From the NCBI GenBank assembly GCA_017881545.1, contig JADGQU010000026.1, forward strand, positions 1-14,173: 14,173 nucleotides of DNA, in the 5' to 3' direction. The DNA comes from Gemmatimonadaceae bacterium. Its GTDB lineage: Bacteria; Gemmatimonadota; Gemmatimonadetes; Gemmatimonadales; Gemmatimonadaceae. How positions within the stretch are numbered: position 1 is the stretch's first letter; each line of letters opens with the position of its first letter. The position numbers and the translations under genes were made by a program. Shown one piece after another: positions 6,768-13,516 of the stretch. The notes beneath the pieces were generated by a model. It searched no databases. It had not been told where the DNA came from and saw only the letters and a list, made by a program, of their open reading frames with translations.

Positions 6768-9532
6768 AGCGCTGTCACCTTTTCAGCGAGTTGTCCGCGC
6801 CGCTTGATCCACTCCGCTTCTTTCTTCCGCTCTGCTTCGACGACTTCAGCCGGCGCCTTGCTCGTGAATCCCACGTTGCGGAGACGCTTCGAGAGAGATT
6901 CGAGCTGAACGTCGAGCTGCTTCAGCTCCGCGCGCAGCTTGCCGCATTCCTTCGTGAGATCGACGAGCCCGCCGAGCGGAACGATGACCTCGCTGCCGTC
7001 AGCGAGAACCGAATGCGCCGCGCCCGCACCCGCTGACTGTCCGCCCACCTTAACCATGGAGCGCGTGAGCCGCCCGATCAGCGGCGCCTGCTCCGTGAAC
7101 AGCAGCCCGTTGGCGTGCGACTGCACGATCACATCCATCGATTTCCCGGGCGGAATCGCGTAGTCTGAGCGGATCTGGCGGACCGCGCTCACCGCTTCGC
7201 GAACGAGATCGAAGCGCGACATGTCCTCGATCTCAGCCGTTGAGCGCGGATGCGGTAGTGGCCATGGTGCGATCGCCAGGAACTCCGAGCGGTCGGCGGC
7301 CACGGGGAAGGGAAGCCGCTGCCAGAGCGTCTCCGTGATGAATGGCATGATCGGGTGCAGCAGTCTCAACGCGTAGTCGAACACGTGAGTGAGCACGGCA
7401 CGTGCGACCTCGCTGTCGCCGCCCGATGCACCGATGCGACCTTTCGTGGTCTCGAGGTACCAGTCGGCCACGTCATTCCATACGAAACGTCGCGCGGCTT
7501 CCGCGAATTCACTGAGGTGAAGGCCGGAATAGCGCTGTTCAATCCGCCATTTGCCCCGGTCCGGCCGCGCCGGACCGAGTGCCGCATCGCACTCGAGAAT
7601 TGTGGCGTTGAGGCGTCCGAGTATCCACCTGTCGGGCAACGTGAGCTCATCGTCGCGCAGCTCGTCGACGCTCCTCACCGGCGAAGTGCCGACGTTGGCA
7701 AGCAGGAATCGTCCGATGTTCCAAAGTTTCGTTGCGAAGTTCCGGCCCGGCGCGAACGAGCGCTCGAGATCGCGGTGGTCGAGCATGAGATCGGCACCCA
7801 TGCCCATGCCTGCGGTTACGGTGTAGCGAAGCGCATCGGCACCGTACTTCGAGACGACATCGAGCGGGTCGATGCCGTTACCCAACGACTTCGACATCTT
7901 GACGTGATCGGCGTCGCGCACCGTCCCGTGCAGGTAGATGGTGTGGAAGGGTGGCGCGTCCATGAAGGCGTAGCCCGCCATCACCATTCGCGATACCCAG
8001 AAGAAGAGAATCTCAGGGGCCGTGATGAGGTCATCGGTCGGATAAAACGCCGCCAGCGCGGCCGAGCTCTTGTCGGGCCACCCGAGCGTGGAAATGGGGA
8101 AGAGCCACGACGAGAACCAGGTATCGAGCACATCCTCGTCCTGCCGCACCGCACCGCCACACTTGCCGCAGGCAGCGACGTCGGTCCGACTCACGATCTG
8201 CTTGTTGCATTTGTCGCAGTACCAGACCGGAATGCGGTGTCCCCACCAGAGCTGCCGCGAGATGTTCCAGTCGCGAATGTTCTCGAGCCAATTGATGTAG
8301 ACCGCTTCCCATCTCTCCGGCAGGATGCGGATCGTGCCGTCGCGCACAGCCTCGAGCGCCGGCTTGGCGAGCGGCTGCATCTTCACGAACCACTGGTCGG
8401 ACAAGCGCGGCTCGACGACCGTGTCGCAGCGGTAGCAATGGCGGACGGCGTGTTGATGCGGCTCGACCTTGATCAGCTGGCGAGATTTCTCGAGTGACCT
8501 GACCATCCGCTCGCGCGCCTCGAACCTGTCGATGCCCAGGAGCTCGGGCGGCACGCGCGAACTCGCGTCGGTGCCATTCGCCATCGTGCCGTCGGGCGCC
8601 ATGATGACGGGCATCGGCAGCTTGTGCCTCACGCCGACCTCGAAATCGTTCGGATCGTGCGCCGGCGTGATCTTGACGACGCCCGTTCCAAACGCGGGAT
8701 CGACGTATTCGTCGGCGATGATCGGAATCTCGACGTTGGCGATCGGCAGCATCACCGACTTGCCGATAAGCTTTTGATAGCGCTCGTCGCCGGGGTGAAC
8801 GGCGACGGCGACATCGCCGAGCATGGTTTCGGGACGAGTGGTCGCGACTGTAAGACGCGCGTTGTCCTTCGCGCCGACGATGGGATAGGCGATATGGTAC
8901 AGGGTGCCCATCTCCTCGCTGTGCTGTGCTTCTTCGTCGCTCAACGACGTGAGGCAACGCGGACACCAGTGAATGACCCGATGGCCGCGGTAAATGAGCC
9001 CTCGCTCGTGTAGCTGGACGAAAGCTTCCCTGACAGCCTGCGACAGCTCCGGAGAAAGCGTGTACGCCGTCCGGTTCCAGTCGGCCGAACAACCGATCGC
9101 GCGCAGCTGGCGCAGGATCTCGCCGCCCGTCTCCTCGACGAAGGCGACTGTGCGCTCCACGAACGCCTCGCGCCCGAGATCGAACTTGGTCTTGCCCTCA
9201 GCCGCGAGCTGTTTCTCGATGATGTTCTGGGTGGCGATCCCGGCGTGATCGGTGCCGGGAACCCAGAGCGCCTCGTCGCCGACCATGCGGCGCCAGCGGA
9301 TAATCACGTCCTGGACCGTGTTGTTGAGGCCGTGCCCCATGTGCAGGACGGCTGTCACATTGGGCGGAGGCATCACGATCACGAATGGGTCGCGGTCGCC
9401 GCCGTTGCGTCGGCTGCGCTTCTCGTCGGCCGAAAAAATTCCGGCCTCGATCCAGCGCTCGTAGATGGCGCGTTCGGTCGGGCCGGGCTCGTATTGCGCC
9501 GACAAGTCGTGAAGCTCCTGTGTTGTGCTCAC
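6755..9532 (-). CDS. valS: Valyl-tRNA synthetase
   Basis: ValS charges tRNA-Val with valine in the cytoplasm. The 925-residue product is a complete class I enzyme. The HIGH-type motif is HMGH (64-67, in PPPNVTAVLHMGHG) and KMSKS is at 545-549. The CP1 editing domain is intact, with TTRPETMLGD (231-240) and AHDPNDFEVG (291-300). Cysteine pairs at 190/193, 439/442 and 455/458 look like zinc-binding knuckles. The anticodon-binding domain follows, and the last 70 or so residues form the ValS C-terminal coiled coil (LTKECGKLRAELKQLDVQLE). The start is GTG at 9532; there is no later Met before the conserved YEPGPTERAIYERW, and the Shine-Dalgarno is weak. It appears to be the first gene of the seven-gene run. 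A 5-bp inverted repeat, GGCGC/GCGCC, directly precedes the start and might affect initiation. Confidence 0.97.
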   Translation of the reverse strand: MSTTQELHDLSAQYEPGPTERAIYERWIEAGIFSADEKRSRRNGGDRDPFVIVMPPPNVTAVLHMGHGLNNTVQDVIIRWRRMVGDEALWVPGTDHAGIATQNIIEKQLAAEGKTKFDLGREAFVERTVAFVEETGGEILRQLRAIGCSADWNRTAYTLSPELSQAVREAFVQLHERGLIYRGHRVIHWCPRCLTSLSDEEAQHSEEMGTLYHIAYPIVGAKDNARLTVATTRPETMLGDVAVAVHPGDERYQKLIGKSVMLPIANVEIPIIADEYVDPAFGTGVVKITPAHDPNDFEVGVRHKLPMPVIMAPDGTMANGTDASSRVPPELLGIDRFEARERMVRSLEKSRQLIKVEPHQHAVRHCYRCDTVVEPRLSDQWFVKMQPLAKPALEAVRDGTIRILPERWEAVYINWLENIRDWNISRQLWWGHRIPVWYCDKCNKQIVSRTDVAACGKCGGAVRQDEDVLDTWFSSWLFPISTLGWPDKSSAALAAFYPTDDLITAPEILFFWVSRMVMAGYAFMDAPPFHTIYLHGTVRDADHVKMSKSLGNGIDPLDVVSKYGADALRYTVTAGMGMGADLMLDHRDLERSFAPGRNFATKLWNIGRFLLANVGTSPVRSVDELRDDELTLPDRWILGRLNATILECDAALGPARPDRGKWRIEQRYSGLHLSEFAEAARRFVWNDVADWYLETTKGRIGASGGDSEVARAVLTHVFDYALRLLHPIMPFITETLWQRLPFPVAADRSEFLAIAPWPLPHPRSTAEIEDMSRFDLVREAVSAVRQIRSDYAIPPGKSMDVIVQSHANGLLFTEQAPLIGRLTRSMVKVGGQSAGAGAAHSVLADGSEVIVPLGGLVDLTKECGKLRAELKQLDVQLESLSKRLRNVGFTSKAPAEVVEAERKKEAEWIKRRGQLAEKVTALCGG

Positions 9533-9558
9533 TCTGGCGCAAGTTAACGGGCGCCATT

Positions 9559-9591
9559 TTCGCGGGTAAGACCGCGCGTCTTACCCGCGAA
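9559..9591 (-). terminator. Perfect 14-bp stem-loop between the BON-domain gene and valS
   Basis: TTCGCGGGTAAGAC (9559-9572) and its exact reverse complement GTCTTACCCGCGAA (9578-9591) flank a 5-nt loop, CGCGC. It lies 17 nt after the BON-protein stop and 26 nt before the valS GTG. This is the strongest inverted repeat I found in an intergenic space. On the transcribed (minus) strand it is followed by AAAATGG, not a U-tract, so it is not a textbook intrinsic terminator. It could be a U-less terminator, a 3'-end-stabilising hairpin for the BON mRNA, or an attenuator-like leader structure for valS. I see no T-box features such as a specifier loop or the TGG box. Confidence 0.55.
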
Positions 9592-9608
9592 GAACTTTCA
9601 TGGAGCCG

Positions 9609-10481
9609 CTACGTGCCGGTTCGGGGGCGCTTGCCGTTGCCCGGAGCGTGCTCTGGGTCCGCGACGTGATCCGCCTTGGGCACTCCGCTCGGCGCCACAG
9701 GGGAGCCGTCGGTGCGACCACCGCGCGCTTTCTTGGTCGATTTGGCGCGCACGGTATCTTCAGGGATGTCCTCAGCGGCGGCCATGAAGGCTTTGTCTTC
9801 CGAGAGCGAACGGTCTTCGAGAATGTTTTTTGGATCGGCGTGCCGGTCGATCTCATCGGAGCTGCCCTGCCGGCGGCGCCCCGTGCCGACCTGCTGTCCA
9901 TCCCAATGCCGCTCCGTGAACGGCGGATCGCCATCTTCATAGTGATGCGCCGCGTCGTCGAAGAGATCTTCATCGGTGCGGATCGTGAGCCGATTCACCA
10001 CGGTGTTGACGCCGGGGACTCCGCGGGCCACGACGACCGCCTGGTGCGCCTCATCTTCCGAGTTCACACTGCCGGTGAGCTCGATGATGGCGTCCTCGAC
10101 AGCGCCGATGTCGATGGCGCGCTCGCTCAGGGTCGGATCGTTCCTGAAAGCCTCGAGTACCCTGTCTTCCAGCACTTCGGTGCCGTTGAGTGAGGCCTTG
10201 GGCGTATCGACGTCGTCGTCGAAGTCGGGGTCGAGCTCATCTTCGTCGAGTCCCTCGTAGTCGAACTCCTCTTCTTCCGGTCCTTCGGTGCCGCCTCCGA
10301 ATGTATCCTTGATTCTGTCAGTCAATCCCTTGAATCCTCCGAATCGCTCCGCCATGAGAACGCCTGCCGCGAAGCCGGCCGCAGCCCCGATAGCAATGTA
10401 GATTGCGCTACGAGAAGAGGATTCCTCCTCTTCTTCCTCGTAGACGTACGGCGGTTCGTTTCGAAAGCGGAAAGGCGACAT
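9609..10481 (-). CDS. Membrane-anchored BON-domain protein
   Basis: The 290-residue product has an acidic run of six Glu (15-20), then one hydrophobic segment (about 26-44, AIYIAIGAAAGFAAGVLMAE). A very acidic linker follows (66-92), then a BON domain (about 103-169) ending GVPGVNTVVNRLTI, which matches the conserved BON ending. The C-terminal 100 residues are charged and probably disordered, with a basic KSTKKARGGR stretch. BON domains are thought to bind phospholipid or other envelope ligands and occur in osmotic-stress proteins such as OsmY, so an envelope or stress role is inferred. The frame stays open upstream to 10721, but that would overlap thrS antisense. The ATG at 10481 gives a sensible N-terminus and leaves a 94-nt divergent intergenic region. 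It is probably transcribed from the promoter at 10563-10571. Confidence 0.8.
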   Translation of the reverse strand: MSPFRFRNEPPYVYEEEEEESSSRSAIYIAIGAAAGFAAGVLMAERFGGFKGLTDRIKDTFGGGTEGPEEEEFDYEGLDEDELDPDFDDDVDTPKASLNGTEVLEDRVLEAFRNDPTLSERAIDIGAVEDAIIELTGSVNSEDEAHQAVVVARGVPGVNTVVNRLTIRTDEDLFDDAAHHYEDGDPPFTERHWDGQQVGTGRRRQGSSDEIDRHADPKNILEDRSLSEDKAFMAAAEDIPEDTVRAKSTKKARGGRTDGSPVAPSGVPKADHVADPEHAPGNGKRPRTGT

Positions 10482-10562
10482 AGCGTGATGGCCTGTGGCG
10501 AAGGGTATCTGCAAACGATAGCTTAACGGGGAGCAAAATAAAGGCCATCCGCAGTACTCGAA

Positions 10563-10571
10563 ATTATACCA
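10563..10571 (-). promoter_or_regulatory. Extended -10 promoter (TGGTATAAT) for the BON-domain gene
   Basis: Read on the minus strand, 10571 to 10563 is TGGTATAAT, a perfect sigma70 -10 hexamer with the TGn extension. Transcription would start near 10556, giving a leader of about 75 nt before the ATG at 10481. No good -35 box is visible 16-18 nt upstream, which is tolerated with an extended -10; that stretch lies inside the first codons of thrS. The rest of the 94-nt divergent intergenic region (10482-10575) is AT-richer than its surroundings, with no other signal I can support. Confidence 0.6.
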
Positions 10572-10575
10572 AAAA

Positions 10576-12492
10576 ATGTTGACGCTGAGGCTCCCCGACG
10601 GCGCCACCCGTGAAGCTCCCGAAGGCGCCCTGCCGCGCGACATCGTCGCATCTATAGGGCCCAGGCTGCTCCGGGACGCGATCGCGGTACAGGTAGACGG
10701 TGAGATCCTCGATCTCACCACGCCGCTCCGTAAGGGAGGGGACTTCAGAGTTCTTACCGAAAAGGACGCGGAGTCCCTCGCGGTTCTCCGGCATTCGGGC
10801 GCTCACATCCTGGCCACAGCCGTTCGCCGGCTCCGGCCGGACGCCAAAATCGGGTTCGGACCCGCCATCGAGGACGGGTTTTACTACGATTTTGAAGTCG
10901 CGCAACCGTTCACCCCGGAAGATCTCGAGAAATTCGAGGCCGAGATGAAGAAGGTGATCGCGGAGAAGTATCCGTTCGTCCGCGAGGAAGTGTCTCAGCC
11001 GGAAGCGCGGAAGCGTTTCTCCGACGATCCGCTCAAGCTCGAGCGGCTGGCCGAATTCCCCGACGGCGAGATTATCTCAACCTACACCGACGGGCAGTTC
11101 ATAGACCTGTGCCGGGGGCCGCACGTCCCCGACACTTCGTACCTCAAGAACTTCAAGCTGCTGCACACCGCCGGCGCGTACTGGCGGGGTGACGAGCACC
11201 GGCAGATGCTCCAGCGCATCTACGCCACGGCGTTCTGGAAGAAGGAAGATCTCGAGGCCCACCTGCATCAGCTGGAGGAGGCGAAGCGGCGCGACCATCG
11301 CCACCTCGCGCAGCAGCTCGATCTCTATTCCACGGATCCGCGAGTGGGACCGGGTCTCATTCTCTGGCATCCCAGAGGGGCGATCATCCGCAATCAGATC
11401 GAGGAATACGAGCGGGGGCTGATCCTTCGTCACGGATACGATCTCGTCTATACGCCGCACATAGTGAACGAGAAGCTTTTTCAGATCTCGGGACATCTGG
11501 AGAACTTCAAGGAGAACATGTTCGGCGCGATGGATGTCGAGGGTGCGAGCTATCGCCCGAAGCCGATGAACTGTCCGGGCCACATCGTCATCTATCAGTC
11601 GCGCCAGAGATCGTATCGCGATCTGCCGATTCGCTACGCCGAATTCGGCGCGGTCTACCGTTACGAGCGCAGTGGTACGTTGCACGGGATGATGCGGGTC
11701 CGCGGATTCACGCAGGACGACGCCCATATCTTCTGTACGCTGGAGCAGGTGCCCGCGGAGATTGACCGGCTCCTGGATCTCTGCGACGAGATGCTCAAGA
11801 CGTTCGGCTACCCGTACACGATTGAGCTCGCTACGCGGCCTGACAAGGCGCTCGGGGGTCCCGAGCTCTGGGAGGATGCGCAGAAGAGGCTCGCGGACGC
11901 CCTGAACAAGCGTGGCCAGTCGTTCACGTACGATGAAGGAGGCGGCACGTTCTACGGCCCGAAGCTCGATTTCAAGCTGATCGACGCGATCGGTAGAAAA
12001 TGGCAGGGACCGACAGTGCAGCTCGACTTCAATCTGCCAGAGAGGTTTGGGCTCGAGTACACTGGGCCAGATAACACGCCGCACCGGCCGATCATGCTGC
12101 ATCGGGTTCTGGTGGGCTCAATGGAACGATTCGTCGGGGGCCTCATCGAGCATTATGCGGGGGCATTCCCGCTCTGGCTCGCGCCCGAGCAGGTGCGCGT
12201 GATTCCGATCGCCGATGACCTGAAGGGATTTGCGCAGACAGTCGTCGACCGCCTCAAGGCGCGCGGCGTGCGCGTGCATCTCGACGATCGCTCGGACACC
12301 TTGAACTACAAGATTCGTGAAGGCGAGATGCTGAAGATCCCCTACATGGCGGTCGTCGGAAAACGCGAAGCAGATGCGGATTCGATCGCGCTCAGAGTGC
12401 GCGGGGCGGGGAAGAAGCAGGAGATCATCGTCGTCGCGGATTTCGTCGCGCGTCTCGAGGATGAGCTGGCGACAAGGGCGCTTAAACCCTGA
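10576..12492 (+). CDS. thrS: Threonyl-tRNA synthetase
   Basis: ThrS charges tRNA-Thr with threonine and clears mischarged Ser-tRNA-Thr. The 638-residue product is a full-length class II enzyme. It has an N-terminal TGS domain (1-60, LTLRLPDGATREAP), then an editing domain with HSGAH (H73, H77) and LCRGPH (C179, H183). The catalytic core has zinc ligands C333 (MNCPGH), H384 (DDAHIF) and H509 (IMLHRV), with motif 2 around RYERSG. The anticodon-binding domain is C-terminal. The ATG at 10576 is preceded by CCAAAAA with no Shine-Dalgarno, and a TATACC box lies just 5 nt upstream, so the mRNA may be leaderless. The last 28 codons recur downstream at 13032-13118. The stop is only 4 nt from the stop of the convergent lipoprotein gene, with no terminator hairpin between them. 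Confidence 0.97.
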   Translation: MLTLRLPDGATREAPEGALPRDIVASIGPRLLRDAIAVQVDGEILDLTTPLRKGGDFRVLTEKDAESLAVLRHSGAHILATAVRRLRPDAKIGFGPAIEDGFYYDFEVAQPFTPEDLEKFEAEMKKVIAEKYPFVREEVSQPEARKRFSDDPLKLERLAEFPDGEIISTYTDGQFIDLCRGPHVPDTSYLKNFKLLHTAGAYWRGDEHRQMLQRIYATAFWKKEDLEAHLHQLEEAKRRDHRHLAQQLDLYSTDPRVGPGLILWHPRGAIIRNQIEEYERGLILRHGYDLVYTPHIVNEKLFQISGHLENFKENMFGAMDVEGASYRPKPMNCPGHIVIYQSRQRSYRDLPIRYAEFGAVYRYERSGTLHGMMRVRGFTQDDAHIFCTLEQVPAEIDRLLDLCDEMLKTFGYPYTIELATRPDKALGGPELWEDAQKRLADALNKRGQSFTYDEGGGTFYGPKLDFKLIDAIGRKWQGPTVQLDFNLPERFGLEYTGPDNTPHRPIMLHRVLVGSMERFVGGLIEHYAGAFPLWLAPEQVRVIPIADDLKGFAQTVVDRLKARGVRVHLDDRSDTLNYKIREGEMLKIPYMAVVGKREADADSIALRVRGAGKKQEIIVVADFVARLEDELATRALKP

Positions 12493-12496
12493 CGGT

Positions 12497-13054
12497 CTAC
12501 CGGGGCAGCTTCTCGCTAGTCAAATCGTGCAGCTTTTGCTCGAGCGTGCCCAGCGACTGACACTCCACCTGGCCTGCCGACGCGCCTCCGGCGATATCGA
12601 CGGCACGCGCCTGGAAGCGCGTTTCGACCACAGAGGCCGTCCCCTGCGGCTTCACCACCGATACCAATAGCATCGTGATCCGGTAGCTGTCCGCTGCCGG
12701 CCCGGTCGCCGTCGAGCCGCAGTTCACGAAAGCCGTCATTGGCCGGCCGGCCATCTTGTGCAGCCTCACGAACTCGATGTTGCCGATCTCTCCAGTCGCC
12801 GGATTGGAAGACTTCACCTCGACTCCGATGTCGGCGTAGGCCAATCGAAGCGCAGCTAACACCGCACTCGGCGGCGCAGAGAAGACGGCGTCTTCATGGC
12901 CCAGCTTTTCCTGCCGCGTGAGCATGCCGTTGTCCCTGATCTGGATGTTCCTGTCAGAGCGCACGTTGTCGGCGACGCTGGCGGGAGAGGATGCGCAGCC
13001 GTATGCGCTCGCAGTCAGGACGAGTATTGCGCCGGGGAAGAAGCGGGAGATCAT
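12497..13054 (-). CDS. Hypothetical lipoprotein between two copies of the thrS tail
   Basis: The 185-residue product starts MISRFFPGAILVLTASAYGC, a signal peptide with lipobox AYGC and lipidated Cys20, so it should be an envelope lipoprotein. The mature part is mixed alpha/beta: a VFSAPPSAVLAALRLAYADIGVEV stretch (57-80) followed by beta-rich sequence with Cys112 and Cys165, which could pair in a disulphide. I do not recognise the family; the APPSAVLAAL.. opening loosely recalls envelope lipoproteins that begin with an amphipathic helix, but I would not assign one. A start 19 codons upstream (13111) is open but puts a long polar stretch before the signal peptide, so I chose the ATG at 13054. 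Neither start has a clear Shine-Dalgarno. The start codon and first residues are antisense to the thrS-like remnant. The gene converges on thrS. Confidence 0.7.
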   Translation of the reverse strand: MISRFFPGAILVLTASAYGCASSPASVADNVRSDRNIQIRDNGMLTRQEKLGHEDAVFSAPPSAVLAALRLAYADIGVEVKSSNPATGEIGNIEFVRLHKMAGRPMTAFVNCGSTATGPAADSYRITMLLVSVVKPQGTASVVETRFQARAVDIAGGASAGQVECQSLGTLEQKLHDLTSEKLPR

Positions 13055-13118
13055 CGCCGTTGGGGATTTCGCCGCGCGTCTCGCCGATGAGATTTCGACG
13101 CGAGCGCTCATTCCGTAA
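13032..13118 (+). pseudogene. Remnant duplicate of the thrS 3' end (last 28 codons plus stop)
   Basis: In one plus-strand frame this reads PGKKREIIAVGDFAARLADE.. and ends TRALIP then TAA. The true thrS end (12406-12492) reads AGKKQEIIVVADFVARLEDE.. and ends TRALKP then TGA. By hand count 19 of 28 residues and 68 of 87 bases match, with no gap and with the stop in register. Weaker similarity continues upstream to about 12987 (GEDA...ALAVR against READA...ALRVR) with a small indel. No start codon or catalytic domain belongs to it, so it is a gene tail and not a gene. It overlaps the first residues of the minus-strand lipoprotein gene and ends 3 nt before the stop of the next lipoprotein gene. 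Confidence 0.8.
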
Positions 13119-13121
13119 GGA

Positions 13122-13367
13122 TCACGGCCTGGTAAAGCAGTACCGCCGGGCTCCGCGATAGACCACTGAGCGCGTGACGGTGGCGGTCGGAGGAGCTGAT
13201 TCCCCGTACCCCGTGCCCATCATTTCCCCGGAACCGAAACACGCGCCTTGCTGAAAGCTTTCCATACCGCGCGTGGGACTCAGCTTGGGCTGAGTCTGAG
13301 AAATGGGGTGGCAACCAAGTGCGCCACCAATGGCGAGAATTGCGACGGTGCCCGCAACGCGCTTCAT
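13122..13367 (-). CDS. Small hypothetical lipoprotein
   Basis: The 81-residue product starts MKRVAGTVAILAIGGALGCH: a basic n-region, a hydrophobic core and a lipobox ALGC with Cys19. The mature part is short (about 62 residues), rich in Gly, Ser and Thr, with Cys43 and Cys77. I do not recognise it. The frame is open upstream to 13550, but that would overlap the divergent amidohydrolase start and add no signal peptide. The ATG at 13367 is supported by GGAG 4 nt upstream (complement of 13372-13375). It converges on the thrS-tail remnant, with 3 nt between the two stops, just as the neighbouring lipoprotein gene converges on the intact thrS. An 8-bp hairpin (13277-13296) lies within the coding sequence. 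Confidence 0.6.
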   Translation of the reverse strand: MKRVAGTVAILAIGGALGCHPISQTQPKLSPTRGMESFQQGACFGSGEMMGTGYGESAPPTATVTRSVVYRGARRYCFTRP

Positions 13368-13391
13368 AAAGCTCCGATGATTGTCACCGCA

Positions 13392-13397
13392 ATTGTA
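13392..13397 (-). promoter_or_regulatory. Possible -10 box (TACAAT) for the small lipoprotein gene
   Basis: The minus strand reads TACAAT here, placing a start near 13385 and a leader of about 18 nt containing the GGAG ribosome site. No convincing -35 box was found. The surrounding 13368-13516 is the divergent spacer to the amidohydrolase. It also holds TATACC (13449-13454) and TAAAAT (13466-13471) on the plus strand, either of which could be a -10 for that gene, but again without a matching -35. Confidence 0.3.
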
Positions 13398-13516
13398 TGC
13401 AAAATCTCGTCCATTCACCAGTTCGCAACGAGGCAGCTCAACTGGCGCTATACCTAATCTGGGTGTAAAATCTGCCCCCAAGCCCGCAGCCTGGGCGTCA
13501 ACCAATGAGACAAAAA

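Noticed and set aside
8031..9092. Minus-strand open frame of 353 codons within valS
   Set aside because: Out of frame with the intact valS; Arg/Ala-rich shadow translation.
9533..9608. T-box riboswitch considered upstream of valS
   Set aside because: The 76-nt space is too short, with no TGG-containing box or specifier loop.
10699..10719. 9-bp inverted repeat with a 3-nt loop (GGTGAGATC / GATCTCACC) early in thrS
   Set aside because: It lies within conserved TGS-domain codons with no U-tract; known thrS control hairpins lie upstream of the start, so it is probably incidental.
11077..12102. Minus-strand open frame of 341 codons antisense to thrS
   Set aside because: Antisense to the catalytic core of thrS, with no start context or recognisable domain.
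13277..13296. 8-bp inverted repeat GACTCAGC/GCTGAGTC with a TTGG loop
   Set aside because: It falls inside the small lipoprotein coding sequence, far from a gene end and without a U-tract.
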